Source: Agapanthus africanus
Lineage: Eukaryota > Streptophyta > Magnoliopsida > Asparagales > Amaryllidaceae
Reading direction: 5' to 3'
Length of the DNA: 64,000 nt
NCBI GenBank assembly: GCA_030015575.1
Contig: JASDDO010000001.1
Coordinates: forward strand, 326,091,595-326,155,594
The notes beneath the pieces were generated by a model that was not told where the DNA came from, did no database searches, and worked only from the letters and a program-made list of their open reading frames with translations. Every line of letters starts with the position of its first letter. Positions within the stretch are counted from its first letter, which is position 1. The position numbers were made by a program, and so were the translations under genes. Positions 12,040 through 23,735 of this stretch are shown in pieces.

Positions 12040-14530
12040 CGACCTAGAACATTAGGCGACCTTTTTGCGAAGTAAAAAGTCCGATCGAAACAAAATACGA
12101 CTTTCAAAGGTGCTCTCTGGAAATTTTTTAAAAACTGACTTTTTTCAGAATTAAAAATTCTCAAAAAATAGAGCAGGTCAATATTAGACAATCTGGAAAA
12201 TTCGTGGCCATGAACAGTACTTTCGACCGCGGAAACGCGGCCTAAGCAGGCTCAGGCCGCGGTTCCGCGGCCATAAGAGGGGGTCGTTTACTCCATTTTG
12301 CACAGTATTTTTCCTTACCTGCTATAGTGTATTTTGAGTATGTTTAATCTGAATCTGCTGTTGAAAAATTCTGGAGATGGTTTTGAAGTCGTCATTTCGA
12401 TCGGAATTTTCATTTCAATTTTATTTCCGGGTAAACTAGAAAGTATTGAAGTGTTTGAACGAATATCATTTACTCACTATTCACGGGGTTTAAATAGTTT
12501 GGAGATGCGTGCAAGTCTTTTTGCGGTGGTCCCTCTAGAAGACAACAAACCTTAACTCGATTATGTGACCGTCTCGAACTGCCCTTTGAACCCTAGGGTT
12601 TGGGGCAGTACGGCGTGCCACATGTGAGGCGTTGGCTTGACCCTTCTACGGCTGGACCGCCGCTACTGTGCCACACTTCGGATCTTTTGAACCCTGCTCA
12701 GGTGTTGAGCTTTAGTGAATCTTGGGTGCTTGAATGTTCGTTCGAAAACTTTAATACTGTCTGTTTGTCTGGAATGTGATACAATATGTGGAATTCATAT
12801 AGTTAAGGCATGAAATGCGAAATATGTGATATTTCGCATTTATGATGTCTAAAGAGAATCTGGATTCCAAATATTGTAGTTTTACACTTTCTTTTCTGTG
12901 ACCGTAAGTGTAGTATGTACGATATCGCCGGTTTCGTTGCTATACATCAACGACAATCGGGGTACGCATACTTACTTACGTTGATGATATGTGATATTAT
13001 GTGTTGCTGAGATATGATGTGCAGGATTGTCGCGATCGAATAGCCGGGGGGTTTTTGTGAGATGAGAGTTTTATATTTTCATTCATGTAAATTCAAATGT
13101 AATGTAATATTCTTTTATTTGGGGCACTTCCAGGTTGCGGTTGTGTCACCAGTGTTGTGTATTATTTACTTTTCCGCATTAGGATGGACCCAAGGAGGGG
13201 AGCACAGGTGACCGGGTTTTGGGGTTCAGTGGGAGGCCATCTCGAGGAGTCAAGACCGGGTCTCCTAAACTCCAGAATTGGTAGGGTCACTTGACGCTCT
13301 CGTAGGGGTCCAGGGTGTGGGCTTGGCTATTCATCACGACTGTGGAATCCGTATTTTCTATTCTGGCTAAGTACTAAATACGGACGTCCTAGGATATCCC
13401 ACATTATATCTATGTTTCTGCTGCCTGTGTTCTGTGATATCTGAGACGAATGACATATTATATATATGATATATAGTAGACGTTGCTTATGTTTTACACC
13501 CGCGCTAGTCCCGTCCCGGTATGCCGTTAGTTAAGTAACCTAACGGTGCATAACGGAACATTGCGGCGAATGCGGATGGCATAAGCGTACGTGTTATTTT
13601 CGTTTCTTTTCTGTTATTGGCTTTAGGACTTAAATGATGGGATTACATTAATGTGATTAATGTAAAGAAAATAAACCTAAAAAGATGTTGTAGAATCGGA
13701 TTTAAAAACTACTCGGCTATTTATGAAAAAGCTACATTTCAAAACTGCGGAGCTTAAGCCACTCCTTTTGAAAAACTGTTTGATTCTACAACGATATCAA
13801 GTTCAAAGCGTTAAAGATTTTCTTAAAAATCATTCGCAACCCTCCGTCATTTTAGGAAGTAGAGTACTTAGTATTCGTGCTACGTTTGTTGACTTTAGTT
13901 AAGGCGTAGTGTACGGTAGCTAAGTGATGTCTTCCTACACTGCATATGATGCAGATTAATTAGGACATTCATGCGACTTTGTTGACCATAGTTAAGGGTC
14001 ATATGGGTGGGTCTAATTGATCAAGAAATGACGGGTAGAACTTGACTGGTACTTATGATTTGTTGACCATAGTTAAGGTCATAAGTACTAGGGGTAAAAA
14101 TTACATCGGGAATTTCAAGTGTTGAAATTTGCAATGAGATTGCATACCTTCCATGTGATGGTTGGATCCCGATCCCACTGTGGGCAATAGTTGCTCCTAG
14201 GAGAGTTTTACAGTTTACAATTAGCTAACTCATTAGGTGTCTAGAAAGGTGTTAACGGGGCTCCGCCTCTGGGAAAACGAGGTTTACTCTAATTAGGTCC
14301 GTGCGAAAGCACGGGGAACCTCCCTCAAAGTACCGACACTGGCCTGGCTGAACGGTTAGCGAAGTTGTAGACTGTAATTAATCCTGGCTAGTTTTTCTTT
14401 TTAAGGTTTGAAAGAAAAACTTGATAAAAAGCAGTGGGAAACATCGATTAGACAAGATAATAAACCAATCTAATCTATGCAAGAGCTTTCGCTGAGTGTA
14501 TTCTTTTCTCTCTCTTAATGGCAGATACCA
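12040..14530 (+). other. Copia-1 untranslated leader (about 2.5 kb)
   Basis: No convincing coding: the 73-codon ORF at 12,334-12,555 has no match in the related leaders. It is homologous in order to the leaders of copia-2 and copia-3, e.g. the CGCGCTAGTCC and GCCGTTAGTTAAGTAACC blocks near 13,500. It contains a GC-rich hairpin (12,227-12,270) and three copies of a stem-loop with a TTTGTTGACYWTAGTTAAGG loop (13,877-13,914; about 13,966-14,000; 14,049-14,088). Such a long structured leader is expected to carry packaging and translation signals; that role is inferred. Confidence 0.85.
12227..12270 (+). promoter_or_regulatory. GC-rich leader stem-loop, candidate packaging/dimerisation signal
   Basis: Left arm 12,227-12,242 (CCGCGGAAACGCGGCC) pairs with right arm 12,255-12,270 (GGCCGCGGTTCCGCGG), 15 of 16 bp, with a 12-nt loop. 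It sits about 200 nt after the PBS. Equivalent hairpins at about the same distance occur in copia-2 (24,893-24,942) and copia-3 (48,754-48,799). The role is inferred from position and conservation. Confidence 0.75.
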
Positions 14531-17500
14531 ATGACTGGACTTAAACTTCTACTAGATAAAAACAAACTGAATGGGACCAACTATAAAGACTGGCTAAGGA
14601 ATCTGAAGATCGCCTTGACTTATGATAAAGTATCATATGTCCTCACGGCTTCAGCCCCGCCCGTCCCAGGCCCAAAATCCTCAGTTACGGACATTGAAGT
14701 CCGCAAAACATGGGACACTGACTGTGCCACGGCCACATGCCTCGCGCTTGCATCGATGGATAACACACATCAAAAGCAGCACGAGGACATGGACATTCAC
14801 GGGATACTGCTCCATACAAAGGAGTTGTATGGGGAGCAATCCCGCGTATTACGATACGAAGCATCAAAGAAACTGTTTCAGATGCGAATGGCCCCTGGCA
14901 CACCAGTAGGAGACCATGTGTTGAAGATGATAGCTCTTATAGAAGAGCTTGAGGACCTTGGATGGACAATGGACAATGAACAATATATAGATATTATTCT
15001 GCAGTCCCTCCCCTCCACCTTTGCTCAGTTCATAGTGAACTTCAACATGCATGGCATGGAGAAGGACCTCCCTGAACTCCTTAATATGTTAAGGAGTGCA
15101 GAGAGCACTATGAAGTCAGCAAAGACTCCCGTTATGACCATTGGACAGTCTTCTTCTTCTCGCCCAAAAGCTAAGGCCAAGGGAAAGAAAAAGAAGAAAC
15201 CCACTAATCCTAAGGGTGGAGTCAAAAAGGTGAAGGGAAAGGGAAAGTCCACGGCTGGAGACCCGGGGAAAGGCGAGTGTTTTCATTGCCACAAGACAGG
15301 ACACTGGAAGCGCAATTGCACGGAGTACCTAAGTCTCAAGAAGAAGCATGGTGATGCTTCTGCTTCAGGTGCGTTTGTGACTGAAAACTGTTTTTCTATA
15401 AACTCTGCTTCCTGGGTATTGGATACCGGTTCAGGTTCTCACATTTGCAATTCTATGCAGGGGCTGAGAAATAGCAAGGTTTTGAGGACAGGTGACCATA
15501 CTCTCCGCGTTGGAAATGGTTCCAATGTACATACAGTCGCAGTGGGAGAGTATCACTTGGGGTTGCCATCTGGATGTATTTTGATTTTGAATCCATGTTA
15601 TTTTGTACCAACTATGCTATGTAATATAATATCCGTTTCTTTGTTGGACAATGAAGGGTATAATTTTGTGTTGCAGAACAATGTTATGAACATTCACCTA
15701 AATCAAATGTTGGTTGGGTATGGTACACTTAATAACGGAATATATGTCCTAAATCAACACACAGTTTTCAGTATACAACACACTAATAAAAGAAAACTTT
15801 CAGAATTAAATGAAGCTTTTCTTTGGCACTGTAGACTTGGACATATTAACGAAACAAGACTAAACAAGTTACACAAAGATGGATATTTAAATTCTTTTGA
15901 ATATAAATCTTATGCGACTTGCCAGTCTTGTATCAAGGGTAAAATGACCAAAACTCCGTTTACCGGACACGGAGAAAGAGCTACTCAGCTCCTGGGCCTC
16001 ATACATAGTGATGTATGTGGGCCTATGTCTACACAGGCTAGAGGCGGTTTTTCATACTTCATTACATTCACCGACGATTTCTCAAGATTTGGTCATGTAT
16101 TTTTATTAAAGCACAAGTCCGACGCTTTCGAGAAATTCATTGAATATAAACAAGAAGTAGAAAAACAAACCGGCTTGAGTATTAAGATGCTTCGATCAGA
16201 TCGAGGTGGAGAGTATCTCAGTACAGAATTTGCAAACTTCCTAAAAGAGAATGGGATTCTCTCTCAGCTCACTCCCCTTTACACACCACAGCACAACGGT
16301 GTGTCAGAACGACGGAACATGACCCTATTGGATATGGTCCAGTCTATGATGAGTGACGCTGAGTTACCAGTCTCATTTTGGGGACATGCATTGGAGACTG
16401 CAGCGTTTCTGCTAAACAGGGTTCCAACCAAAGCCGTGTCTACCACGCCATATGAGATATGGAATGGGAAGAGACCATCTCTTAAGAGAATTAAGATTTG
16501 GGGTTGCCCGGCCTATGTTAAAAAGCAGAATCCGGACAAACTCGAGACACGGTCAGTCATGTGTAACTTTGTGGGATATCCAAAGAATTCTTATGGATAT
16601 CTGTTCTACCACAAAGAGGAACAAAAGGTGTTTGTTTCTCAGTATGCCAGATTCCTGGAAAAAGAGTTTTTCACGGATAAAGATGATGGCAAGATAGTAG
16701 ATCTAGAAGAGGTTCTGGAGACAGAAACTACAAATGACGATTTGGTTGAACCGGCTGTTGCAACAGAAACTGAAGAATCTCGGCCACTCCGTAGGTCTGG
16801 TAGGACTTCTCGCCCACCGGAAAGGTACTACGGTTTCCTCATTGATGGTGACAGAGAAGATTGCATCATGGATGATGATGATCCTATCAGTTTTCAGCAA
16901 GCTATCACGAGTGGTGACTCTGTGAAGTGGCTGGATGCCATGAGATCCGAAATGGAGTCTATGTACACCAACAAAGTATGGACTTTGGACGTTGTACCCC
17001 CTGGGGTAAAACCTGTTGGGTGCAAATGGATCTTTAAAAGAAAGATTGGTGTAGATGGGCAGGTAGAGACCTATAAGGCAAGACTTGTAGCGAAAGGTTT
17101 TCGTCAAAGACCAGGTTTGGACTATGACGAAACTTTTTCGCCCGTAGCCATGCTTAAATCCATTCGGATCCTACTTGCTATTGCTTCTCACTACGACTAT
17201 GAAATCTGGCAGATGGACGTTAAAGCAGCGTTTCTAAATGGAGATTTAGAAGAATGCGTTTATATGGATCAGCCCAAGGGCTTCATTGACAGTGGGAGCA
17301 GCGAAAAAGCATGTAGACTGCTTACATCCATATATGGGTTAAAGCAGGCATCTCGGAGTTGGAACATCTGTTTCGATGATGTTATCAAAGAGTTTGATTT
17401 CATCAAAAATCCAGATGAACCTTGTGTTTATAAGAAGGCTGTCGGAAGAGCTGTCACATTCCTCGTATTGTACGTGGATGATATTCTTCTGATAGGAAAT

Positions 17501-18508
17501 GATATTCCTATGCTACAGTCGGTCAAATCATTCTTATCACTAAGGTTCTCCATGAAGGACCTGGGTGATGCCACATACATCCTGGGCATACGGATCTATA
17601 GGGATAGATCCAAAAAGTTATTGGGATTGTCCCAGACCAGGTACATCAACACCATCCTAAAAAGGTTTAGTATGGAAGACTCCAAGCGGGGTGCCTTACC
17701 CGCTTGCCATGGAGTCACTCTCTCCAAGGATTCTTGTCCAAAGACCGATGAAGAGAGAGCTCGCATGGGCATTATACCTTATGCTTCGGCAGTAGGATCT
17801 ATAATGTATACGATGTTATGTACAGGCCCAGATGTAGCTTATGCACTTAGTGTTGTAAGCAGGTATCAATCCAACCCAGGGGAGAACCACTGGACAGCTG
17901 TGAAGAACATTCTTAAGTACTTACGAAGGACTAAAGAACTGTTCTTGGTGTATGGTAATACAGATCTCCAAATGGAGGCCTTTACCGATTCGAGCTTCCA
18001 GAGCGATAAGGATGACAGCAAATCTATCTCAGGGTTTGTATTTACCCTCAATGGAGGGGCGGTAAGTTGGAAGAGTTCCAAACAGGATACCGTTGCAGAC
18101 TCTACGATGGAGGCTGAGTACATTGCTGCAAATGATGCCGCCAAGGAAGCCGTCTGGATGAAGAAGTTCGTCTCGGAGCTAGGAGTAGTTCCAACCATTA
18201 TTGATCCAATACCTTTGTATTGTGACAATAATGGGGCGATGGCGTTAGCCAAGGAGCCCAGATCCCATCAGCGGTCCAGACACATCCTGAGGCGCTTTCA
18301 TTTGATCCGGGAGATTGTAGATCGCCGCGAGATCGAGATTAAAAGAGTTTACACAAAGAACAACGCCGCGGATCCATTCACCAAGGCCCTCCCTCAGCCG
18401 CAGGATGAGCGACTTTTTGAGATGTTGGGTATGAGATACGCCAATAACTGGCCTCAGTGCAAGTGGGAGATTGTTGGATATATGTATGCCCTAGAGGCCA
18501 TTATGTGA
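14531..18508 (+). CDS. gag-pol: Copia-1 Gag-Pol polyprotein (1,325 aa, intact)
   Basis: One unbroken ORF encoding the full set of Ty1/copia proteins that package element RNA in virus-like particles, copy it to cDNA and insert it. Order: Gag capsid region (residues ~1-200), basic Lys-rich stretch (~210-245), CCHC knuckle CFHCHKTGHWKRNC (~250-263), aspartic protease DTGSGS (~298), integrase HHCC zinc region (H ~433, C-x2-C ~463) and DDE core (D ~493, D ~557 in RSDRGGEY, E ~593 in GVSERR), RT with YVDD (~981), RNase H with catalytic D ~1153, E ~1196, D ~1232. Integrase before RT is diagnostic of Ty1/copia. The start Met lies ~2.5 kb after the PBS, and the first in-frame ATG fits the Gag N-terminus. 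The last 12 codons lie in the 3' LTR. No stop or frameshift and all catalytic residues seen, so it may be competent. Gag and Pol share one frame; how their ratio is set is not visible. Confidence 0.97.
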   Translation: MTGLKLLLDKNKLNGTNYKDWLRNLKIALTYDKVSYVLTASAPPVPGPKSSVTDIEVRKTWDTDCATATCLALASMDNTHQKQHEDMDIHGILLHTKELYGEQSRVLRYEASKKLFQMRMAPGTPVGDHVLKMIALIEELEDLGWTMDNEQYIDIILQSLPSTFAQFIVNFNMHGMEKDLPELLNMLRSAESTMKSAKTPVMTIGQSSSSRPKAKAKGKKKKKPTNPKGGVKKVKGKGKSTAGDPGKGECFHCHKTGHWKRNCTEYLSLKKKHGDASASGAFVTENCFSINSASWVLDTGSGSHICNSMQGLRNSKVLRTGDHTLRVGNGSNVHTVAVGEYHLGLPSGCILILNPCYFVPTMLCNIISVSLLDNEGYNFVLQNNVMNIHLNQMLVGYGTLNNGIYVLNQHTVFSIQHTNKRKLSELNEAFLWHCRLGHINETRLNKLHKDGYLNSFEYKSYATCQSCIKGKMTKTPFTGHGERATQLLGLIHSDVCGPMSTQARGGFSYFITFTDDFSRFGHVFLLKHKSDAFEKFIEYKQEVEKQTGLSIKMLRSDRGGEYLSTEFANFLKENGILSQLTPLYTPQHNGVSERRNMTLLDMVQSMMSDAELPVSFWGHALETAAFLLNRVPTKAVSTTPYEIWNGKRPSLKRIKIWGCPAYVKKQNPDKLETRSVMCNFVGYPKNSYGYLFYHKEEQKVFVSQYARFLEKEFFTDKDDGKIVDLEEVLETETTNDDLVEPAVATETEESRPLRRSGRTSRPPERYYGFLIDGDREDCIMDDDDPISFQQAITSGDSVKWLDAMRSEMESMYTNKVWTLDVVPPGVKPVGCKWIFKRKIGVDGQVETYKARLVAKGFRQRPGLDYDETFSPVAMLKSIRILLAIASHYDYEIWQMDVKAAFLNGDLEECVYMDQPKGFIDSGSSEKACRLLTSIYGLKQASRSWNICFDDVIKEFDFIKNPDEPCVYKKAVGRAVTFLVLYVDDILLIGNDIPMLQSVKSFLSLRFSMKDLGDATYILGIRIYRDRSKKLLGLSQTRYINTILKRFSMEDSKRGALPACHGVTLSKDSCPKTDEERARMGIIPYASAVGSIMYTMLCTGPDVAYALSVVSRYQSNPGENHWTAVKNILKYLRRTKELFLVYGNTDLQMEAFTDSSFQSDKDDSKSISGFVFTLNGGAVSWKSSKQDTVADSTMEAEYIAANDAAKEAVWMKKFVSELGVVPTIIDPIPLYCDNNGAMALAKEPRSHQRSRHILRRFHLIREIVDRREIEIKRVYTKNNAADPFTKALPQPQDERLFEMLGMRYANNWPQCKWEIVGYMYALEAIM
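18461..18470 (+). other. Polypurine tract of copia-1
   Basis: AAGTGGGAGA directly before TTGTTGG at the 3' LTR start, inside the end of the ORF. It primes plus-strand synthesis. The same motif borders the 3' LTRs of copia-2 and copia-3 on the minus strand. Confidence 0.9.
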
Positions 18509-20532
18509 TAATGGATGTATCTATACATGTATATATATTCAGTTTGCATTCTTGCTCGACATGATAGTATGCTATTTGGTTCTTCTTTATCTGACATGTT
18601 TATTTGATCATGCTTTTATTCATTCATACATGCTGATAAAGCCCTGAGGATATCGGCTTGACTACGCTGATTATGATGGAGATCATACTAGTGGGACATC
18701 TGTAGTCTATAAGCATATCCTGGAATGTCCCTAGTCGGAGGTGTATCGAGACGGGGCATCGATATACCAGAGTAGACTAGCGTATATGATACTAGACCCA
18801 TGTGATGGGCGATGAATGTTCCCACATTCATCGATGTTTGACATCAAGATCGTATACGGGTGCTCAGTGCTGACTGGGTACACTGGACGGACTCACCGAG
18901 AACTCCTATATGGAATTATATCTATCGTCGGATAGCAGTTCTCAGGTGACACTGGTACAGGTTAGTCTGTAGACCCGAGATCGTCATGGAGTCTTGTGTG
19001 TTCTCCCACTGTACTTTGATTGCTACCCTACCACGGCTCTACTGAGTCGTGCAAACAGGTGGCCGTTGGGTACAGTCCCGAGACACACGAAGGCAATGAG
19101 CGATAGGAGGGGTTTCGTCTCTCCCGGTATTGGGAGTTGATGCTGTGCTGTGCTCGACTGGTTATAACAGCAAGTCCCTGGCCAGGGCTGCTGAGATTTG
19201 CTGGTAAGTGTTATCAGTAGTTTCTCGATCTGTTATAGACCATTCACCGACATGACTTATTGAGTTATTGGGGTCGACGTGACAATCCCTAGGCTCGATA
19301 TGCAGCATATCTGACAAAGAGACCGGACTGTACGGTAGTGTTGCCGGATGGCTCGACGGGAGTTGTAACAGGTTCGCTGGTTTTCTTCTTATCGCTCAAT
19401 ACCCGGGTGGCCGTTACGTTTGGCTGACCGCTTGCGGCTTGGGGGTGCTTGATATGATCATCACCCACTGCCGGCGTATTGACGAGTCTTAGAGTCCCAC
19501 ATAGGAGTTACCTAGTCCAGGCGAAACGTTGTGGTGCGCGTATGCGATATGCGCTTGGACCCGATTAAAATGCGTGTATGGGATACCGTATATTAATTGG
19601 GTGGCTTGCTAATGGTCGGGTCATATGTGATATGACCGGATTAGTGAATCAAGTGTTGATTCATCATTAGTTTCTCACTACAAATCCTATCTTGTTTATG
19701 TTGGATGTATGCATGCATGTGTGCATTCACTCTTGTTCATGCACATATGGATGTGCAAGCACACATGCATACATACATCATATATTATCATGGTTGTTTA
19801 TACAATGGGAATGGTGGATGTATAAGAATTACACCATGGTTATATTTGGATAATTATTGGATTTAAATTAAAGCAAAAGAAAATGAAAAATGGGTTAAAT
19901 CACTTAAGAGTTTCTACACTCTTCTAACTCAACCATGCTCACCTAACTTTTAACCCATAGTTTATTTTCTTATCATGCTTTCAATTTAAATAAAATGATA
20001 TCTCTAAATCTAACCATGGTTGGTTTAGAGAAAGGAAAATATATATAGCTATTTTCCTTTTTCTCTTTCATAAGATAATTCATTCTCTTCTTCTAAAATC
20101 CACCATCTTCATCAACCTCCATGCTTATGCTCTCTAGTTCTTATAAGAGAGTGAATCACTCATAAAAATAAGATTTTGAAGTGAGATCCATAGCCACAAC
20201 TTCATTCTAATCAAGTCTAGCTCACTTGATTAGAGTGTTCTCCTTGTTTTACTAAACTTGCTAGCTTGGACGGGAAGCTCCGGGTGGATCGTCGTGGACG
20301 CAAGAGGATGACGAGTGGACCTTCTTCCAACACCCTAGGGTCAAAGGAGCAAAGCAAAAGGGGAGCTACAAAGGTTGTAGTCTTGAAACCCTAACTTTGT
20401 TAGCTTATAGTTTTGTAACCCTAATCTTTCTAGGATCGATTCCTTTGCTTGTTAGTTTAGCACCATAAAAATGAAAACTTTAGGTCATGTGATGCTTGAA
20501 ATCTCTTCATAGGGTGCTATACTAACCTAACA
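18472..20532 (+). repeat. Copia-1 3' LTR
   Basis: 2,061 bp, TGTTGGATATATG to CTAACCTAACA, followed by CCTAT. It is nearly identical to 9,966-12,026 and includes the stop codon and last 12 codons of Gag-Pol. Confidence 0.97.
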
Positions 20533-22839
20533 CCTATGACTTTCACATCAAAATTAGATGATCTATCTCTGCTATAACGGCTCTAGTCTATAAATAGGCA
20601 TAAGCTACTTGCCCACTATGCTTCCGCTGCTCCTACTGACTACGACAACCCTCTGGCAGAATAATATATACGTACACTTCTAAACATAATTTAGAACGAT
20701 GCTATTCTTATCCTCCTGCCGAGTCTCATAGTCGGGAACAACAGTAGTGTCAAGTCTGGGTAAACAAGAACCTCCCTGTCACCGTCCTTGAGGCTACCGG
20801 AGTACCTCTCGGGTGTCTGAGGTTACCCACCATATCTGCGGAGTGGCTAATGGAATGTCAAACCTGATTGAATATATGGATCCTATTAAATTTTTCGTAA
20901 TAGTTTGCGGTTCTGGAATCACTTCCAGTTCTACCATACTGCCACTGCTGTTTTCTGAAAAAATCCATTTTACTAAAACTGTGGCGAGTCAAGAACAATA
21001 TCACTTTTGATCTTCCAGATGGTAGAAAATCAACCCCCGTCAAAGCCAGGGTCAACCCACAAACTGCCATTACAGAAACGTGCCTTGAGTTATCCAGTGT
21101 CTGGTTTTAAGCATAAGCTGGACAACTCCCAGTATCTAAACATCGTTAAGATATGAACCATTCTATATTCAATATAGAAACTTTGGCACTTATTTAATTG
21201 GAACCAGATTCAAATCCTGCAGCTGTCTCCAGTGCATATCATGTTAATGGAGAGAGGCTAATCAGCATTACTCAACTTAGGAATCTATCAAATTATGAGT
21301 AACCTGAAAGAGAAACAAGTTTCTTAAAACCATTATTTGAATACCAATCACAAGAATCTACATCTTTGATCTCTTTGAAGAATCCCGATACTTGCGATAC
21401 CTGGTTCTCTACTTTATTCTTATACCCACAACTTCTCAAAACTTAGACATTGTATTTCGACGAAACACTTATCCAAAAACTATAGAAGTCATAAGTAAAC
21501 AGAACATAGTATGAGGACCTACCCCTTTGTCCTGACGGATACTGGACAACATACAATACTCTGTATAAGTCCGCTGAGTTGAATAACTCAAAACCTGTGT
21601 ATCATAGGTTGAAAACTGTACTTATTGTTAAGAACTACTCCGTTGTTCAATGCTCCTTACCCAATCGTCAACTGATATAGGTAAATGTCACAGACATAAT
21701 TTCAAAAAGTTATATCTCATTTTATAAAAATAAACGTACAGATATATCATTTTGAAATTGGTGCACAACAACGGATACTCAAAACCAAATACATGTCGTC
21801 CGGCAAAAACCCAGGCGACTTCCTCAAATATCACCAATTACAACGAATTCCGATATAATGAGGATGATCACCTAATTTCCAATAACCTACTCCCACTCAT
21901 TATCTATAAAACCATACAGGTGTGAGAATCAGCTCTGGTAAATACATACCCTGGAGTATGTATCTAATCGGGAAATCAGTTTTCTTTTAACAATGCACTG
22001 AAACATGAAAATGTTTCGTAGGGGTATCCTGGTATTCCTAGTAATGCCTCTTCCATCATCTAATTCATGACTTTAACCGTATATCTCTTTGCCATCTCTC
22101 CAAATCTCTTTATTTGTCTTTATTCATTACCTTCTGTACACCATCGTTAGGCTAAATAGTTTTCTTCCTTCCCTACCGTTCGGCACCAACCTATGGTTTG
22201 GAAGAAGACTATCCAGTAAGCATAATAGGGGTACTCTCCCAATCCTAGGAGTACTCGCAATTTGAGAGAAGGAGATGATAAAAGACAACTGAATAATACC
22301 TTATTCCATTAAAGGTGAAATAGGAGTGGCGATGAAGTACGCGGTTTGGTCATGAATGATAACAGTCGCAATTTACTTTGCCCTCTTTCTAATCCATTTA
22401 TTTTGTCTTTAGTTATTACCTTCTGTACGCCTTACTTAGGCTAATTGGTTTTCTTCATTCCCTACCTTTCGGCACCAGCATATGGTTTGGAATATGACTA
22501 TCGAACAAGCGTAATAGGTGTACTCTCCTAAACTCAGGAGCCCTCGCAACCTGAGAGAAGGTGATAATAAAAGACAACTGATTAATAACTTTATTCTATT
22601 TCTCCTGAACCCGGATCCATCCTCGAAGAAGTCCTTCGGGTTCCTTTATAACCATACGATGGATCTATCCAATGGAAGTGGATATCCGTAGTAATACGGG
22701 GTGTTCTGAGAAATGCAAAGGGTAAAAGAAGGAGCGGCAATGACTTATACAACTTTAGACAATCTAAAAGCCAGTATTTTAAGAAGGTTCGGTCAACTTG
22801 TTCACTGAGTCATAGTTTAGGGTCGGTCAAAGGTCGCTG

Positions 22840-23735
22840 CCAAAGAGAGAGAGAAAAGAAACACTCTGCGTGCACTCTAACCTAGATCATAATGGTTATC
22901 ACTTTATCTAATCAGGAAACCTCCCACTGTAATCTCAAATTCTCCTCCAAACCTGAAAGAAGAATTAGTCGGGATCACCCGAAGAGTAAACCAACTCATC
23001 AGTGAGAATCGGGATCCAACTATCATCGCATGATAACTTGATAGAAGCCACTCAAGTTATCATACTCTAGAAGGTATGCGCATGCCTGGCAAGTTTCCTG
23101 TATGTTTGAAACTCCCGATATATATTTTTGCCCCATGCTCTTATGACCTTGACTAAGGGCTAAATATCTCATAAGTCACATGTCAAGTTCTATCCATCAT
23201 TATCCAGGTCAATTTGAACCCACCCGTATATACTCTTGACAAAGGGCCAAATATAGTAATATGACTGTCCTAAACCAACGCATCTATCTATGCAACATGT
23301 GAACACCCCAGCAGCTACCAATCATTATGTTTTGACTAAGGGCCAAATATACATAGCTTGAATACTACTGACCATCCATAAGAAATGACGGAGGGCTACG
23401 GCTGGTTTTTGGCGAAAAACCTTTAACGTAATGAACTTGATCTCGTTGAAGGAACCTGATAGCTTTTTATAAAAATATAGTGGCGAAAACCTTTTGCTAA
23501 AGAGGTCACTCCCGGTGAAGGGATCTCGGCTCTTTCCTCATGGAATGAGGTGCAGGATATTCTAACAGAATATCGCGATGCAAAGCAACTTGTAATCGAC
23601 TATAGTGAAGTTATTATCCTGATGTAAACTTCTGCCCAAGGGGTCGCTCCCGGTGAAGGGATCTCGGCCCTTGCCTCGTTAAATGAGGTGCAGGATATTC
23701 CAACTGAATACCGCTATGCAAAACAAAAGGAAACA
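22840..23735 (-). repeat. Leader stem-loop cluster of copia-2
   Basis: Contains three repeats around a CTTGACWAAGGGCYAAATAT core (about 23,149, 23,234, 23,333), the first flanked by arms CTTATGA/TCATAAG. It also has two repeats of a 25-nt core (GTCRCTCCCGGTGAAGGGAT...) flanked by AAAGAG/CTCTTT (23,499-23,504/23,530-23,535) and by CAAGGG/CCCTTG (23,637-23,642/23,668-23,673). The loops are conserved and the arms are exchanged in a complementary way. Confidence 0.8.

Larger units (their letters stand above)
9966..20532 (+). mobile_element. Copia-1: complete, apparently intact Ty1/copia element (10,567 bp)
   Basis: Complete in every part: 5-bp target duplication, two 2,061-bp LTRs, PBS, ~2.5-kb leader, one unbroken gag-pol ORF, PPT. 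By eye the LTRs differ at roughly two dozen positions (about 1%), so insertion is recent. It is inserted in the RT remnant of copia-2. Long LTRs, single-ORF Gag-Pol and the Gag type suggest the Angela/Tork side of plant copia; the lineage assignment is from memory of family features and should be tested by RT phylogeny. Confidence 0.96.

Noticed and set aside
12334-12555. 73-codon ORF in the copia-1 leader
   Set aside because: Not maintained in homologous leaders of copia-2 and copia-3, no known domain, far from the gag start.
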